Part shown: in pieces, positions 1-8,582 of the stretch
Layout: each line of letters starts with the position of its first letter
How positions within the stretch are numbered: position 1 is the first letter of the stretch
Assembly (NCBI GenBank): GCA_028565635.1
Contig: JAOXYB010058235.1
Span: 1 to 10,929 of the forward strand
Direction of reading: 5' to 3'
Length of the DNA: 10,929 bases
From: Phoronis ovalis
Taxonomy: Eukaryota > Phoronida > Phoronidae
Translations under genes and position numbers: made by a program
The notes under the pieces: generated by a model
What the model was told of the DNA's origin: nothing
The model's database searches: none
Seen by the model: only the letters and a program-made list of their open reading frames with translations

Positions 1-322
1 CGTCCGAGAATAATAGGTCAATCGGGTAAGAGACTGCGGCATATTTGACTATCCAAATGTTATCGAAATTTAGCGCAAAATCATAATGTTGTGAATATAT
101 TTTGTTATAGTAAGTGTTTATAGGTCATGAGTTAACCTTTTGGTCGGTTATTATTTGATTTTTTTACAAACACTTTTAAACAGTTCCAAACCATTTTTTG
201 ATATGACTGCAGCTTTAAGCTATAGTAGAGCATGCTTTATAGTAAGATCAAGGCTTTAGCAATACTAGTAATACTATAAGTATACACATACACACATGCA
301 ACATATATTTATATAGTTTAAT

Positions 323-329
323 TGGCGGT
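323..329 (-). promoter_or_regulatory. C-clamp helper-like site (ACCGCCA on the minus strand)
   Basis: The + strand reads TGGCGGT, so the minus strand reads ACCGCCA. This fits the RCCGCC motif reported for the human TCF C-clamp and is close to the Drosophila helper GCCGCCR. It lies about 40 bases from a pair of TCF sites, and such GC-rich words are scarce in this AT-rich intron. A functional role is inference only. Confidence 0.25.
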
Positions 330-367
330 GTTTTTGACCACTTGCTGTTCGCACAGTTGCAAGTCAG

Positions 368-399
368 AAGATCAAAGACAACGTACAGACTTTGATCTT
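368..399 (+). promoter_or_regulatory. Palindromic pair of TCF/LEF consensus sites
   Basis: AAGATCAAAG at 368-377 and its exact reverse complement CTTTGATCTT at 390-399 flank a 12-base spacer. Each arm contains a full TCF/LEF site (CTTTGAT). They lie about 600 bases before the first visible exon of a TCF gene, so autoregulation or control of an internal promoter is possible. Isolated CTTTGAT words occur elsewhere in the window (near 2336, 5864 and 6242), so a single site would mean little. The paired palindromic arrangement is what stands out. Confidence 0.35.
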
Positions 400-992
400 G
401 TTATCCTTTTTCCAAACTTTCCAAAAGTTGCATGTAAAACCACAGAAATAAGAAAATGTTGCATTCAATAGTTTTGGTAATAGAATAAAAAATTGAATTT
501 ATTTGACTAATGAATTGTCCTAAGCAGTTATTGCTTCCCATTATTATTATAGAAATAAGATATTTGAGTTGAAAGTTATTAGTTTGTTACATCCAACTTT
601 TGTGGTTATAAGAGTTAGCACTGTGTAATGGGTCAGATGTGAAGTACTTTTAATTTAAATTTGACAGTAAAAAGACAAAGAATGCTTTTGGAGCTACCTC
701 CATGTCTAATTTTTTGTCACATATAAGTGACATGCTAAAAAGTGGTATTCCTTTTGTCTCTAACTAACTAGTATCTGCAATTTTGTACATGTGCTTTTTT
801 ATAAGCAGATATCCTAATGTGCTTTAGTGCATAGTTTGCAACTTTGCTTAGGATTATAGTATTTCTCAGGTACGCTTTTGTATCAGTACCTAAGCTTCAT
901 ATTTCAGGAGACAGAACCAATGAACTGAGATTTAAGTTATATTTAGGAGTGTATAGGGTTGTTTTTAGTGAAAATGTTCTCTTTTGTTGTAG

Positions 993-1122
993 GGAGGCAA
1001 GGTGGGCATGGTTCCACCACCTCATCCTGGTCTTGGACTGGTCATGTATAACAATGAACATTTTTCATCTCCTCCTCCAGCTCATATGGGAATACCACCA
1101 GTAACAATAGATCCTAAAACTG
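993..1122 (+). CDS. TCF/LEF exon: linker with NEHF and DPKTG motifs
   Basis: This exon encodes residues 1-43 of the visible protein and the first base of Gly44. It follows the acceptor ttgttgtag and ends at the donor ACTG|gtaagt. The translation starts GGKVGMVPPPHPG and contains YNNEHFSSPPP and VTIDPKTG. These correspond to the TCF/LEF linker motifs YSNEHF and DPKTG just downstream of the beta-catenin-binding region, in the part that helps recruit Groucho/TLE. It is Pro-, Gly- and His-rich and probably disordered. The exon starts in phase 0 and leaves in phase 1. The in-frame ATG codons at 1008 and within VMY could serve a truncated, dominant-negative form if an internal promoter existed, but nothing here proves one. 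An open frame from 844 to 1104 in another frame is a shadow. Confidence 0.88.
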
Positions 1123-1686
1123 GTAAGTAAATGAACAGCTATCTCTTTCGTGGTGAAAAAATGTCATAATCAGTCATTTCTAAACCAGCCAGTCTTGACA
1201 AATGTCAGGATTTATTCTAGTCTTGCTGCTTAATCATTTGGAAAATGTTATAATTGGGTCTGGCCTGTAGTCACTACAAACCATGTCATAGTGTTCAAAA
1301 ACATGCTTTGTTTTTACTGTATGTTTTGATTTTAGTTTTGTGATGTATTTCATGGATCACCTGTTACTTTGTTTGAACATTTTGACAGTAATTGTGATTC
1401 ATAATATCTCTAATCAGTAGTGGAAAAATTCTTGCAAAGAACCATTCTCCTGAGCACAATTTAGGTAAAAAGAAGGGAACATTTGCTCAACTGAAATTGT
1501 TGTGACAGCTACCATACAGTACAGGTGCTCCTGTGCCATCCTGAAATTAGTCTATTAATTTAATGTTTTGGTGGGGAAATTGAGCTCGAGTGATATAGTA
1601 CCTCACTTGATTCAACCTTTCATAATTTTCGAATGTGCCGTTTTTCTAGGAAAGTTCTTGTTCAGCAAATCACCATTATAATCACA

Positions 1687-2143
1687 GGGGACTCTTGGAT
1701 ATATTTTAGGGCGAGGGTGTACAAATGAAGTTAAAATATTTGGACTAATTCTATACCAAAAATGTTAAAATTTGGATCCCGAATATACCAAAATTTCCAG
1801 AACAAAAATCTCAAAGAATAGACCAAAACTCCAAAACATGCCCCAAAATATTACCTGTCATGGTACTTTTCCTCCAAAATATCTACAAATAGCATCAACG
1901 CTAAGTTTTATTTCAGTGTTTAAAATAATGTTATTTGTTTTATGAGATATTGTACGCTATTTTGCTTGAAAAGTAAACCCGAAATATTCCAAAAGAGTTC
2001 TTGACTAGGCCTCAAAACTATACCCAAAATATACCACAAGAGCATAAAGGTACTAACATTTACTCTGTAATATTCTTCACAAAGATATCCCCAGCCTGTG
2101 GCACATCTCTGTCAGCTCCATATCCTAAGAGACCCCCCCGGGT
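1687..2143. mobile_element. Older MITE-like inverted-repeat element
   Basis: The left end GGGGACTCTTGGATAT (1687-1702) matches the reverse complement of the right end (2120-2136, GGGGTCTCTTAGGATAT) with one mismatch and one gap. Read inward from the right on the minus strand, a GATGTGCCAC word follows about 32 bases after the G run. The element at 4728 has GATGTGCCGC about 31 bases after its own G run, so the two appear to be one family. The interior holds many short CCAAAA-type repeats and no coding capacity. No convincing target-site duplication is visible, so this copy is probably old or its ends are imprecise. Confidence 0.5.
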
Positions 2144-4727
2144 TTATACTTTTCTATTGCTGACAATAAGCATCTGAAGTCACTTCACATGGATGAATAT
2201 AATGGAATCACACTGCTCATCTGAATATGACCTTTAATTATCTTTAATGCTGATTTGCATTGACTGAAATGGTGGTAACTATATTTGTGTGCCAGCTCTT
2301 CTATTCAGGTATTTGTTGTGTGATGCACACATTCCTTTGATGCAATGCTGCATGTGAGGATACTTGGGTTTCTTATAATAGTTGATATTGAACTATGAGC
2401 TACAATCGGCTATAGGGAACTTATAACAGGGATTTTCAAAACAGGAACTTTCCTAAAAAATAGCACATTCTGACATTTGAGATCTTGTTAGGTACTATTT
2501 CATTTGTGCTGATTTTAAAATATTTTCTAATGACACTGGAATGGTGGGGTATATTTTAGTAAACTAACTAATACTGTTCAATATCATTTTCCTACATATT
2601 AATAGTAAAGAAGAGTTTAGCTTTAGAGCTTAGGCTTTAAGCTAATGCAGTCACATTGTTTTCACTATTTATGTAGATAGAAATATGGCCTGTCAACAGG
2701 GATTAAAATTGAAAAGATGATTACTGGCCATTTGTAATATTCCTGATTACTGACACCACTTCTAATAGGCAGGCGCTATACATATGCTGAAATTAATTTC
2801 TGATATAAAGATTAATGACTTCATTTTCTATTGTAAGAATATTAGATAGTTAATGATTGCTCAAGCAAACACATTTCCTTAATCATGGTTAATTCAGTAC
2901 TGACGTTGTACACACTTGTTCTGTTAAGTGCTAAAAAGTTGTTTTTTTGCAAATTTGGTACAAACATGAAATCTTTTTTTTAGCAAAAATGTTATATTTT
3001 CTTGCTATTTGTGACTGACTTGAATGTGGTTCAGTAAACTACTGATTAAAATCACTGACTGCTTCCATTGCAGTGATACTTACTGTATTTTATCATTATA
3101 TTTTTAATTTGTTAATGTATTACAGTTTTGTTATGTCAGTCAATTTTTGACTGATGATCAGTGAAAATCTAAAAAGCAGAAGATGATATACATGCTTCAA
3201 CTTGAATTAAAAGTGAACCCAAGGGACTAATCAAACTAATCCATATTGTACATACAAGTTAAAATAAAGAATCATGTAATAAATGATTGCTAATATTCTG
3301 ATTTGGTCAAAGATTTATTGGATTCTAAGGAATATTTGAAAAGAAATTTTTGGAATGTCTCAATAAGCCACTTAGCCTAATTCCCAAGAGGTCTTGAAAT
3401 GTTTAGAGTCTTATAAAAATATATGCCCTCTGAGAGGTTAGATAAATTGTTTTTTGAAATGAAACAAAAGTTCACTGCATTAAAGGGCTGTCTAGAAAAA
3501 TAAAGTAAACTGTCTTTCGACACTTGTGACATTTGGCTGTAACTGTTATCACTACTTACACTTGTATCTAGAAATTACTTACACTTACAATAACAGGAGT
3601 GTTGGGACAGTTTTAATGCATGGGATCAGCCAATTATTTTGCAAAGTTAAAATGAAAAGACTAAAAGTATGCATACTTTAAAAGTTTCTACAAATGTTTA
3701 ATTTCCTTTTCTCTGAATGCAAAATTCGAATTAATTTAAAAAAACTACCAAGCTAAACTTATTGCAAAAGATATGCAAAATAATTTCTCAGATTTAAAAA
3801 AATTTTAGTTCATAAATAATGAAGTTTATGCATTTAATAAACTAAAAAATCAACAAAATTGAGTTTATCAGCATGCTGGGAATTCATACCTTTTAAACAG
3901 GCGAACATTTTAAAATCTGAGACTGTTTTGCAGCTCTGTATGTGAACATTGCCTATTTTTTTGGACTTGTGTAACTTTTTCGAATTTAACTCAAAATAGT
4001 AGCTGTATTTGTCACACAATTTTATGTTTAGAAAAATAAATGACTTGTTTTACACGTTAATACTTCTACTTTCACTTTCAAACAATGTTGTACTTTAATT
4101 ATTACTGTATCTTTTTTCTTGTTCATTAAAAATAATGCTGCTGCATTTTAAAATCAGTCAACCCCACCTTTTTAAGTGTATCCCACTGAAATGTCCAAAC
4201 AAACTGCTTCATCAGAGCTGTTCACAAATGCTGTAGATGCCAGTTGAATGTAATTGTTCTTGGATTCCATTCAGCTCAGACCATAGAGTAAATAAATATA
4301 TTTAGTACAGAAACTTTTCAACTGAACTTCCGGGAAGCATCTATACTGGAACTTTTGGTTGTGTGGAATATAATAGGATGTATGAACATGTGGTTGCAGC
4401 CATAAAACTAATAGTTTAATGCCTGTCTGTACTGGTGTCAGATTTGACATAGTTTTACCAACTGCTTTTATACTTAGTGTAATCCTATCATACAGAGCTT
4501 GACCCTATTGATACTTAAACATTTTGCTTCTGCCCAAATGCCCACCATTCAAACCACTCCAAACCTCTCAAACTAATCATTGAACTTAAGCTGAAAAAGG
4601 TAATGAACATTCAAAAACATGTAGCATTTTATCACAGATTTTTCTGGCAAAAATTTTGTAGATACAAACCCATTCCCAAAGCCATAGTTTATTTTCCCAA
4701 TGTGAACAAGAAACAAAGTATTACCAT

Positions 4728-4945
4728 TCGGGGAGGTACTCAGGGTCCAATCTATATAGGGATGTGCCGCTTGAGTAGATCCGTTTTTTTTGACTGAATT
4801 AGCAGTGGATCCAGTTTTGTTTTTTTTATAAATAAGCTGAGTTCATCTGGTTTTTGCTGCTTATCCACCTATCTATAGGATATGCAGCATTGTTAAGTCT
4901 GTGCCGCACACCCTGCCAAAATTTTTGTGAAGTACCTCCCCCGGA
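4728..4945. mobile_element. MITE-like element with terminal inverted repeats and 7-bp TSD
   Basis: The left end TCGGGGAGGTACT (4728-4740) is the inverted match of the right end (4931-4945, reverse complement TCCGGGGGAGGTACT), apart from two missing bases. The direct repeat TTACCAT flanks it at 4721-4727 and 4946-4952, as expected of a target-site duplication. At 218 bases with no coding capacity, it fits a non-autonomous DNA transposon. Subterminal words are GATGTGCCGC (4761-4770) and a facing GTGCCGCAC (about 4901). Sequence on both sides shares an AATGTGAACAA word (about 4699 and 5053), which may mean insertion into, or an origin as part of, a larger repeat. The superfamily is not determined. 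Confidence 0.6.
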
Positions 4946-5089
4946 TTACCATATTCCACTGTTTATGTACCATATTAAAATTCCCAATTCTTGACTATAT
5001 CACTGATGCCAAATATTCTCAGATTGAAAGGCTCCAAAAATACCCTTGTCATAATGTGAACAAACAAAAAAAGAAATGTGTGTATGTTT

Positions 5090-5112
5090 ACACACACACA
5101 CACGCACGCACG
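5090..5112. repeat. AC/CG dinucleotide microsatellite
   Basis: An ACACAC tract of about seven units runs into GCACGCACG. A TGTGTGTATG stretch just upstream (about 5077-5086) could pair with it as a hairpin. It is intronic and likely length-variable. Confidence 0.85.
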
Positions 5113-5325
5113 TTTATGGTTTCTGTACACGAGTCAGAATAGTTGTGTGTATGTGGATTAATATTAGTTTACACTAATTTGATCAGAACTGCTTTGTCTC
5201 AAAAAAGTAATATTTGTAATAAAGTCTTGCAACTCTGAAGAATGCTTCTGGTTAAAGTCTACAATATATGCTATATAAACAGTTGATTATTTTATACTTA
5301 CATATAAATATTATTTTCATTGCAG

Positions 5326-5416
5326 GTTTACCAAGGGCATCCATGCTACCATTTGCGCCTCCCCATAGCCAGTTTCCACACCCTCTGTACGGTCCAGAAC
5401 TATCACAAGTGCAATG
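5326..5416 (+). CDS. TCF/LEF exon: Pro-rich linker (GLPRASMLPF)
   Basis: This 91-base exon encodes the rest of Gly44, residues 45-73 and the first two bases of Trp74. The acceptor is tttcattgcag and the donor is CAATG|gtagga. Joined to the previous exon it reads DPKTG-LPRASMLPF, matching the TCF/LEF pattern DPKTGIPRPP in which the intron splits the Gly codon. It then continues APPHSQFPHPLYGPELSQVQW. The region is rich in Pro, His and aromatic residues and is expected to be a flexible linker between the beta-catenin-binding domain and the HMG box. Phase is 1 in and 2 out, and continuity with the next exon (TG|G = Trp) supports the donor choice. No paralogue-specific motif such as LVPQ is visible. 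Confidence 0.9.
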
Positions 5417-5525
5417 GTAGGATTATTCTCTTGATTTATGCTTTGTTTAATATGAATTTTTTATTAACTCTCTAACATATGTATGTATAATTTCTACACT
5501 CTAATAACTATTTTCCCATTTGCAG

Positions 5526-5732
5526 GCAAAGTCCTCCAGGTTATCCAACATTCACATCAGCTGCCTTTAGGTCCCCATACTCGACAGGGCTTGGGTCTCC
5601 GCTAGCAAGGTTCTCACCGCCAGGAGTCTTTCCACATCCAAGTTTCACACCACCTGGTGTTTCTCATCCAGCAATTATAACACCGGGACCAAAGCAAGAA
5701 ATTCCAGCTCTTATCTCGCAAGAAAATAATAG
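5526..5732 (+). CDS. TCF/LEF exon: linker with HPAIITPGPKQE motif
   Basis: This 207-base exon completes Trp74, encodes residues 75-142 and gives two bases of Arg143. The acceptor is ccatttgcag and the donor is AATAG|gtaggc. The translation is dominated by Pro, Ser, Phe and Gly (WQSPPGYPTF, RFSPPGVFPHPS) and contains SHPAIITPGPKQE. This corresponds to the conserved HPAIVTPTVKQE region before the HMG box of vertebrate LEF1/TCF, where LEF1 is reported to be SUMOylated on the VKQE lysine. Here the hydrophobic residue before Lys is replaced by Pro, so the strict SUMO consensus is absent. The exon ends LISQENN before the next splice. Phase is 2 on both sides. Confidence 0.93.
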
Positions 5733-6812
5733 GTAGGCATTTCTTTGTCATTAAAACAAAAATTATGATATCTGTTTTTAGAACTCCAGAACTGTTGATT
5801 TAATAATGTTGTGAGTACCTAGTAACCTCCTACTGTTGGCTAGATATGGTTAAGTCTAGATAGAGATCAAAGCATTTTTTGTAACTTTCTGTCTTCTTTT
5901 TATTAAATAATTTGATGGTTTAAAGAAAAGTTGATGAGCTTAAAATGAGTATCTTAATATAACACAGTAATTAGTTCACACTGTCAGGCTGCTAGATATA
6001 TGTATACTATGTAGTGTTTTGTAACAACTACCATTTACTGTGATTTTATTGATTTTATTTTACTCATCTTTATTTCACAGTAATAATCCTTTTGAAGATC
6101 ACTTAAAAAATTTAAAACCTGTAAACAATATATGTTAATTCATTTGAATGATTGTCATGTGCCCATGGGCTGTGCCCTGATTTTATTGTACTGACCCATA
6201 AGCATGAAATTACAGTGTAGTAGCAAATTTTGCGGTTGAGACATCAAAGGTATTCACATTTACTAGTATCTCTATAACAAATAGTAAATAGATATTCTGT
6301 TTTGAAAAGGGATTATGTGACTTTAAAGCAAAGGAAAACAAGCAATGAATATTTAGGTATATAGGTGGATATGGGATGAATTTTTGTGAATAATACATTG
6401 GATTTAGTATTTAAACTTTCATTTTGGCTGATGCTATTTTATAGATAAAAATGATTAACTGCAAAAAAATCCTAAAAACCTAATGAACTTCCTGAATTTG
6501 TTCATTCAGCAATGAAATGTGACTGTCTACCTGGTCATGCCATGTTTGATTGATTATAACGTGTTATGTTGTACCTGTAAAGGAAAGTTGTCTTGTATAC
6601 AAAGTTATGAAAGACTGAAAAATTATGTTAATATTTTACAAATAAGATGTATTGACTATGGCCCTGTTTTACAATTAATTCCTATTCAGTGAGAATGTGT
6701 GTGATCTATGGCATTTAATATAATTTTTTGAACTGGCTAAGATATTGTTTAAGGATTGAAACAATTATTTTTGCAAAGTATTTAACTCAGTTTTGTTTGC
6801 TAATGTTTTCAG
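5733..6812 (+). other. Intron (1.08 kb), with a possible weak alternative exon
   Basis: The donor is AATAG|gtaggc and the acceptor is ctaatgttttcag, in phase 2. It is AT-rich with no recognised gene. A good acceptor (tttatttcacag, ending 6080) is followed by 19 sense codons in the phase-compatible frame before a stop at 6138-6140, which is discussed as a finding. Isolated CTTTGAT/ATCAAAG words near 5864 and 6242 are probably background. Confidence 0.8.
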
Positions 6813-6999
6813 ACATATGATGCAGGATCATGGTCGGAGTGGGAACATAATGACAGATGCTCCTCAAGAAAAGAAAAAACCTCATGTAAAGAAACCCCTC
6901 AATGCTTTCATGTTGTTCATGAAAGAAATGAGAGCCAAAGTTGTTGCTGAGTGCACTTTAAAAGAATCTGCAGCTATCAATCAGATATTGGGTCGGCGG
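6813..6999 (+). CDS. TCF/LEF exon: first half of the HMG box
   Basis: This 187-base exon completes Arg143 and encodes residues 144-205. The acceptor is atgttttcag and the donor is CGGCGG|gttagt, a mild departure from gtragt. After a short variable stretch ([19 protein letters not shown]) the HMG box begins: [20 protein letters not shown], then [18 protein letters not shown] and ILGRR. This is helix 1 and helix 2 of the sequence-specific TCF/LEF HMG domain, which binds the minor groove of CTTTGWW and bends the DNA sharply. The residues are nearly identical to vertebrate LEF1/TCF7, so the family call is secure. The exon ends in phase 0, and the HMG box is completed by the next exon. The ATG at 6793 belongs to the intron and is not a start. 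Confidence 0.97.
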
Positions 7000-7882
7000 G
7001 TTAGTATATAATGGCAACTTTTATTTGCTAACTGAACACATAACTACCAATCATATTTTTGGTACAAAACATTTGTCAATCACCAGCTTAGATTTGTAAC
7101 AACCTTGTTTCTGAGCATGGTGTCACTTATAACATAACTCTTGTCTCCCAAAGTGAAGCTTTTATTTGCTGACATCACCTCAACCTCTGGTATCTCATTG
7201 ACATAGATAGTACCAAAATTCCAAGTGACCATAGCCTGTTTATTTGTATTGGCATTAAAGGCAATTGTTTGCTGCCCAACTGATTTATTAATGTATGTTA
7301 TAAATTTATATGACACCTGTAATAGAATGGGCTCTTAAGTCGGTACTGCTCAATAACAGTTTGTAGGGAGTGTAAAGATTGGTAAATCATGAAGTACTGG
7401 AAACTGTGTTTTCCATAAGCAGCAATGACAATGAACATGTACCATAACAAACTACTATCATGTATGTCCTCAATTGTGTTATATTATGCAAATTACAGCA
7501 AGTCCATTAGGATTGTTAAAATACTCGTTCTAATTGTTGGTATCAACAATTTTGGTAATATCATAGACAAACATAATAAGAGAGGCGTAAATTCTATTCC
7601 ATATCTGTGGCCTGATTTTTGATGATCACTGTTTCAATGGGTATTTTAGCAATACAACCCCGGAAATGCAACACTAATGTTGTGCACTAGTTGTAATAAA
7701 ATGTTGCTACCAAAATTGTTTTCTAGTATGCGCAAAATATATCTTTCATCTATGGCATGGAAGGTATATGATTTGACGTATATCAATCTAATGAATAGAA
7801 AATTTGACACTTTGCTGGTATTAAATGAAACTTCTATGTTGGTTATCATGACTTCTGCTATAGTAAAACATCCATATTACAG
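7000..7882 (+). other. Intron inside the HMG box (883 bases)
   Basis: The donor is CGGCGG|gttagt and the acceptor is catccatattacag, in phase 0, between LGRR and WHAL. The only structure of interest is a protein-like open frame on the minus strand at 7080-7316. In 7340-7880 I see only AT-rich intron, and the small open frames there on both strands look like chance. Confidence 0.85.
7080..7316 (-). other. Antisense protein-like open frame; possible nested exon or gene remnant
   Basis: On the minus strand an open frame of 78 codons begins at a GTG directly after an acceptor-like sequence (ttctattacag) and ends in TGA. There is no upstream ATG, because an in-frame TAA lies seven codons before the GTG. 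Composition looks protein-like rather than AT-noise: it includes QAMVTWNFGTIYVNEIPEVE and SFTLGDKSYVISDTML, with mixed codon use and visibly more G+C than the flanks. A donor-like CTG|gtgatt lies just before the stop. I recognise no family. It may be an exon of an intron-nested gene, a retroposed fragment, a mobile-element piece or chance, and no partner exon was found nearby. Confidence 0.25.
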
Positions 7883-8045
7883 TGGCATGCATTGGACCGT
7901 TCAGAGCAGGCAAAGTATTATGAAATGGCTAGGAAAGAAAAGGAACTACACATGCAGCTGTACCCAGGCTGGAGCGCACGAGATAACTATGCAGTCCACA
8001 CAAAGAAGAAGAAGAGGAAGAAGGAATGCTTAGGGGATAATAAAG
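7883..8045 (+). CDS. TCF/LEF exon: second half of the HMG box and basic tail
   Basis: This 163-base exon encodes residues 206-259 and the first base of Asp260. The acceptor is catattacag and the donor is AAAG|gtgggt. The translation [20 protein letters not shown] then [16 protein letters not shown] gives helix 3 of the HMG domain. It is followed by AVHT and the basic tail KKKKRKKE, which serves as nuclear localisation signal and adds DNA contacts. Vertebrate proteins read DNYGKKKKRKR here, so three extra residues separate the box from the basic tail. The donor is chosen because G joined to the next exon gives GAT (Asp) and restores the C-clamp frame. Reading through it would reach a stop at 8093-8095. 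Phase is 0 in and 1 out. Confidence 0.96.
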
Positions 8046-8284
8046 GTGGGTTCTGGGCACACAAAAGCTCGGTTAGGTCTTTATGCATTGCTTAAGTAGT
8101 CAACAGAAGAGTTTTTCCAATAGCATTTCTTTGTGTAATGAATTAGCATGGCCTTTGTAGAGAAGCTCACTGCTTTGTGTTGTTTCATCCTAGTACTGTT
8201 GTTTCTGTGAATGCTTGTCTTGCTTTGAGTTATCTGTCCATCACTATGGAAAGTAACAAATAATTTTGCATTTGTTCTTTCTAG

Positions 8285-8357
8285 ATTGTCAGAATCCCAA
8301 AAAGTGTCGCGCTCGTTTTGGCCTGGATCAGCAAAATCAGTGGTGCAAGCCGTGCAG
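8285..8357 (+). CDS. TCF exon: first part of the C-clamp
   Basis: This 73-base exon completes Asp260, encodes Cys261-Cys283 and gives two bases of Arg284. The acceptor is ttctttctag and the donor is GCAG|gtaggt. The translation [17 protein letters not shown] then NQWCKPC holds three of the four C-clamp cysteines (267, 280 and 283). The C-clamp is a small zinc-dependent second DNA-binding domain that contacts GC-rich helper sites beside the HMG site. It is found in invertebrate TCFs and in the E-tail isoforms of vertebrate TCF7 and TCF7L2. If the downstream intron is retained, a TAG stop follows right after the Arg. Skipping this exon would shift the last exon into another frame, so its use probably decides whether the isoform has a C-clamp. 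Confidence 0.94.
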
Positions 8358-8387
8358 GTAGGTATCTGCATGTCATGCTCATGGCTG

Positions 8388-8415
8388 ATGCAGAAAAGTT
8401 CCATGCAGAAAAGTT
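8388..8415 (+). repeat. Short direct repeat (two copies of ATGCAGAAAAGTT)
   Basis: Two identical 13-base copies at 8388-8400 and 8403-8415 have a period of 15. They sit just after the first C-clamp exon. No function is evident. Confidence 0.8.
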
Positions 8416-8582
8416 TTCACACATCAACCTCTCATTTTTTTTTTTTCGGCTTCAAAGAAATTAAAATCCAGATTTGCCACCTTTTTACTCTTGGAATATG
8501 AAGTACTGGCCTACTCTGGTTTTGAAGCTATAAGATATTGCTGTTCTATCAAACTTTTCTGCAATGGCCTTGTTTTTTTCAG

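Larger units (their letters stand above)
1..992 (+). other. Intron, 3' part (upstream exon outside window)
   Basis: This AT-rich sequence ends in the acceptor cttttgttgtag at 981-992. I see no exon in it: no reading frame resembles the beta-catenin-binding or Groucho-binding parts of TCF. It contains a palindromic pair of TCF consensus sites at 368-399 and a helper-like site at 323-329, which are listed separately. Confidence 0.7.
1123..5325 (+). other. Large intron (4.2 kb) with repeats
   Basis: The donor is ACTG|gtaagt and the acceptor is tttcattgcag, with phase 1 at both borders. It contains two related inverted-repeat elements (1687-2143 and 4728-4945) and a CA microsatellite (5090-5112). 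I see no coding exon: the short open frames near 3834-4019, 4603-4797 and 4927-5142 are low-complexity or repeat-derived. In 1140-1680 and 2150-4600 I recognise nothing beyond AT-rich intronic sequence. An octamer-like ATTTGCAT lies at 2253-2260 beside TTAAT words, which could be chance. Confidence 0.85.

Noticed and set aside
1-25. Possible end of an upstream exon, since GG|gtaaga at 26 looks like a donor
   Set aside because: The next exon is entered in phase 0, and in the matching frame a TAG occurs at 14-16. The other frames show no TCF-like sequence.
844-1104. 86-codon open frame overlapping the first visible exon
   Set aside because: It is in a different frame from the clear TCF/LEF linker (NEHF, DPKTG) and begins in the intron, so it is a shadow frame.
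2253-2260. Octamer-like ATTTGCAT beside TTAAT words as an enhancer candidate
   Set aside because: Such AT-rich words are expected by chance in several kilobases of this intron, and nothing else supports an enhancer here.
4603-5142. Two short open frames (64 and 71 codons) in the large intron
   Set aside because: They run through the inverted-repeat element and the CA microsatellite, with no protein-like composition.
7677-8033. 118-codon open frame across the HMG-box exon
   Set aside because: It overlaps the helix 3 exon in the wrong frame and its upstream part is intronic. The conserved WHAL...GWSARDNY frame is the real one.
8081-8404. 107-codon minus-strand open frame opposite the C-clamp exon
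   Set aside because: It is antisense to a strongly conserved exon and intron borders and is AT/Ser-rich without recognisable motifs. It is best read as a shadow.
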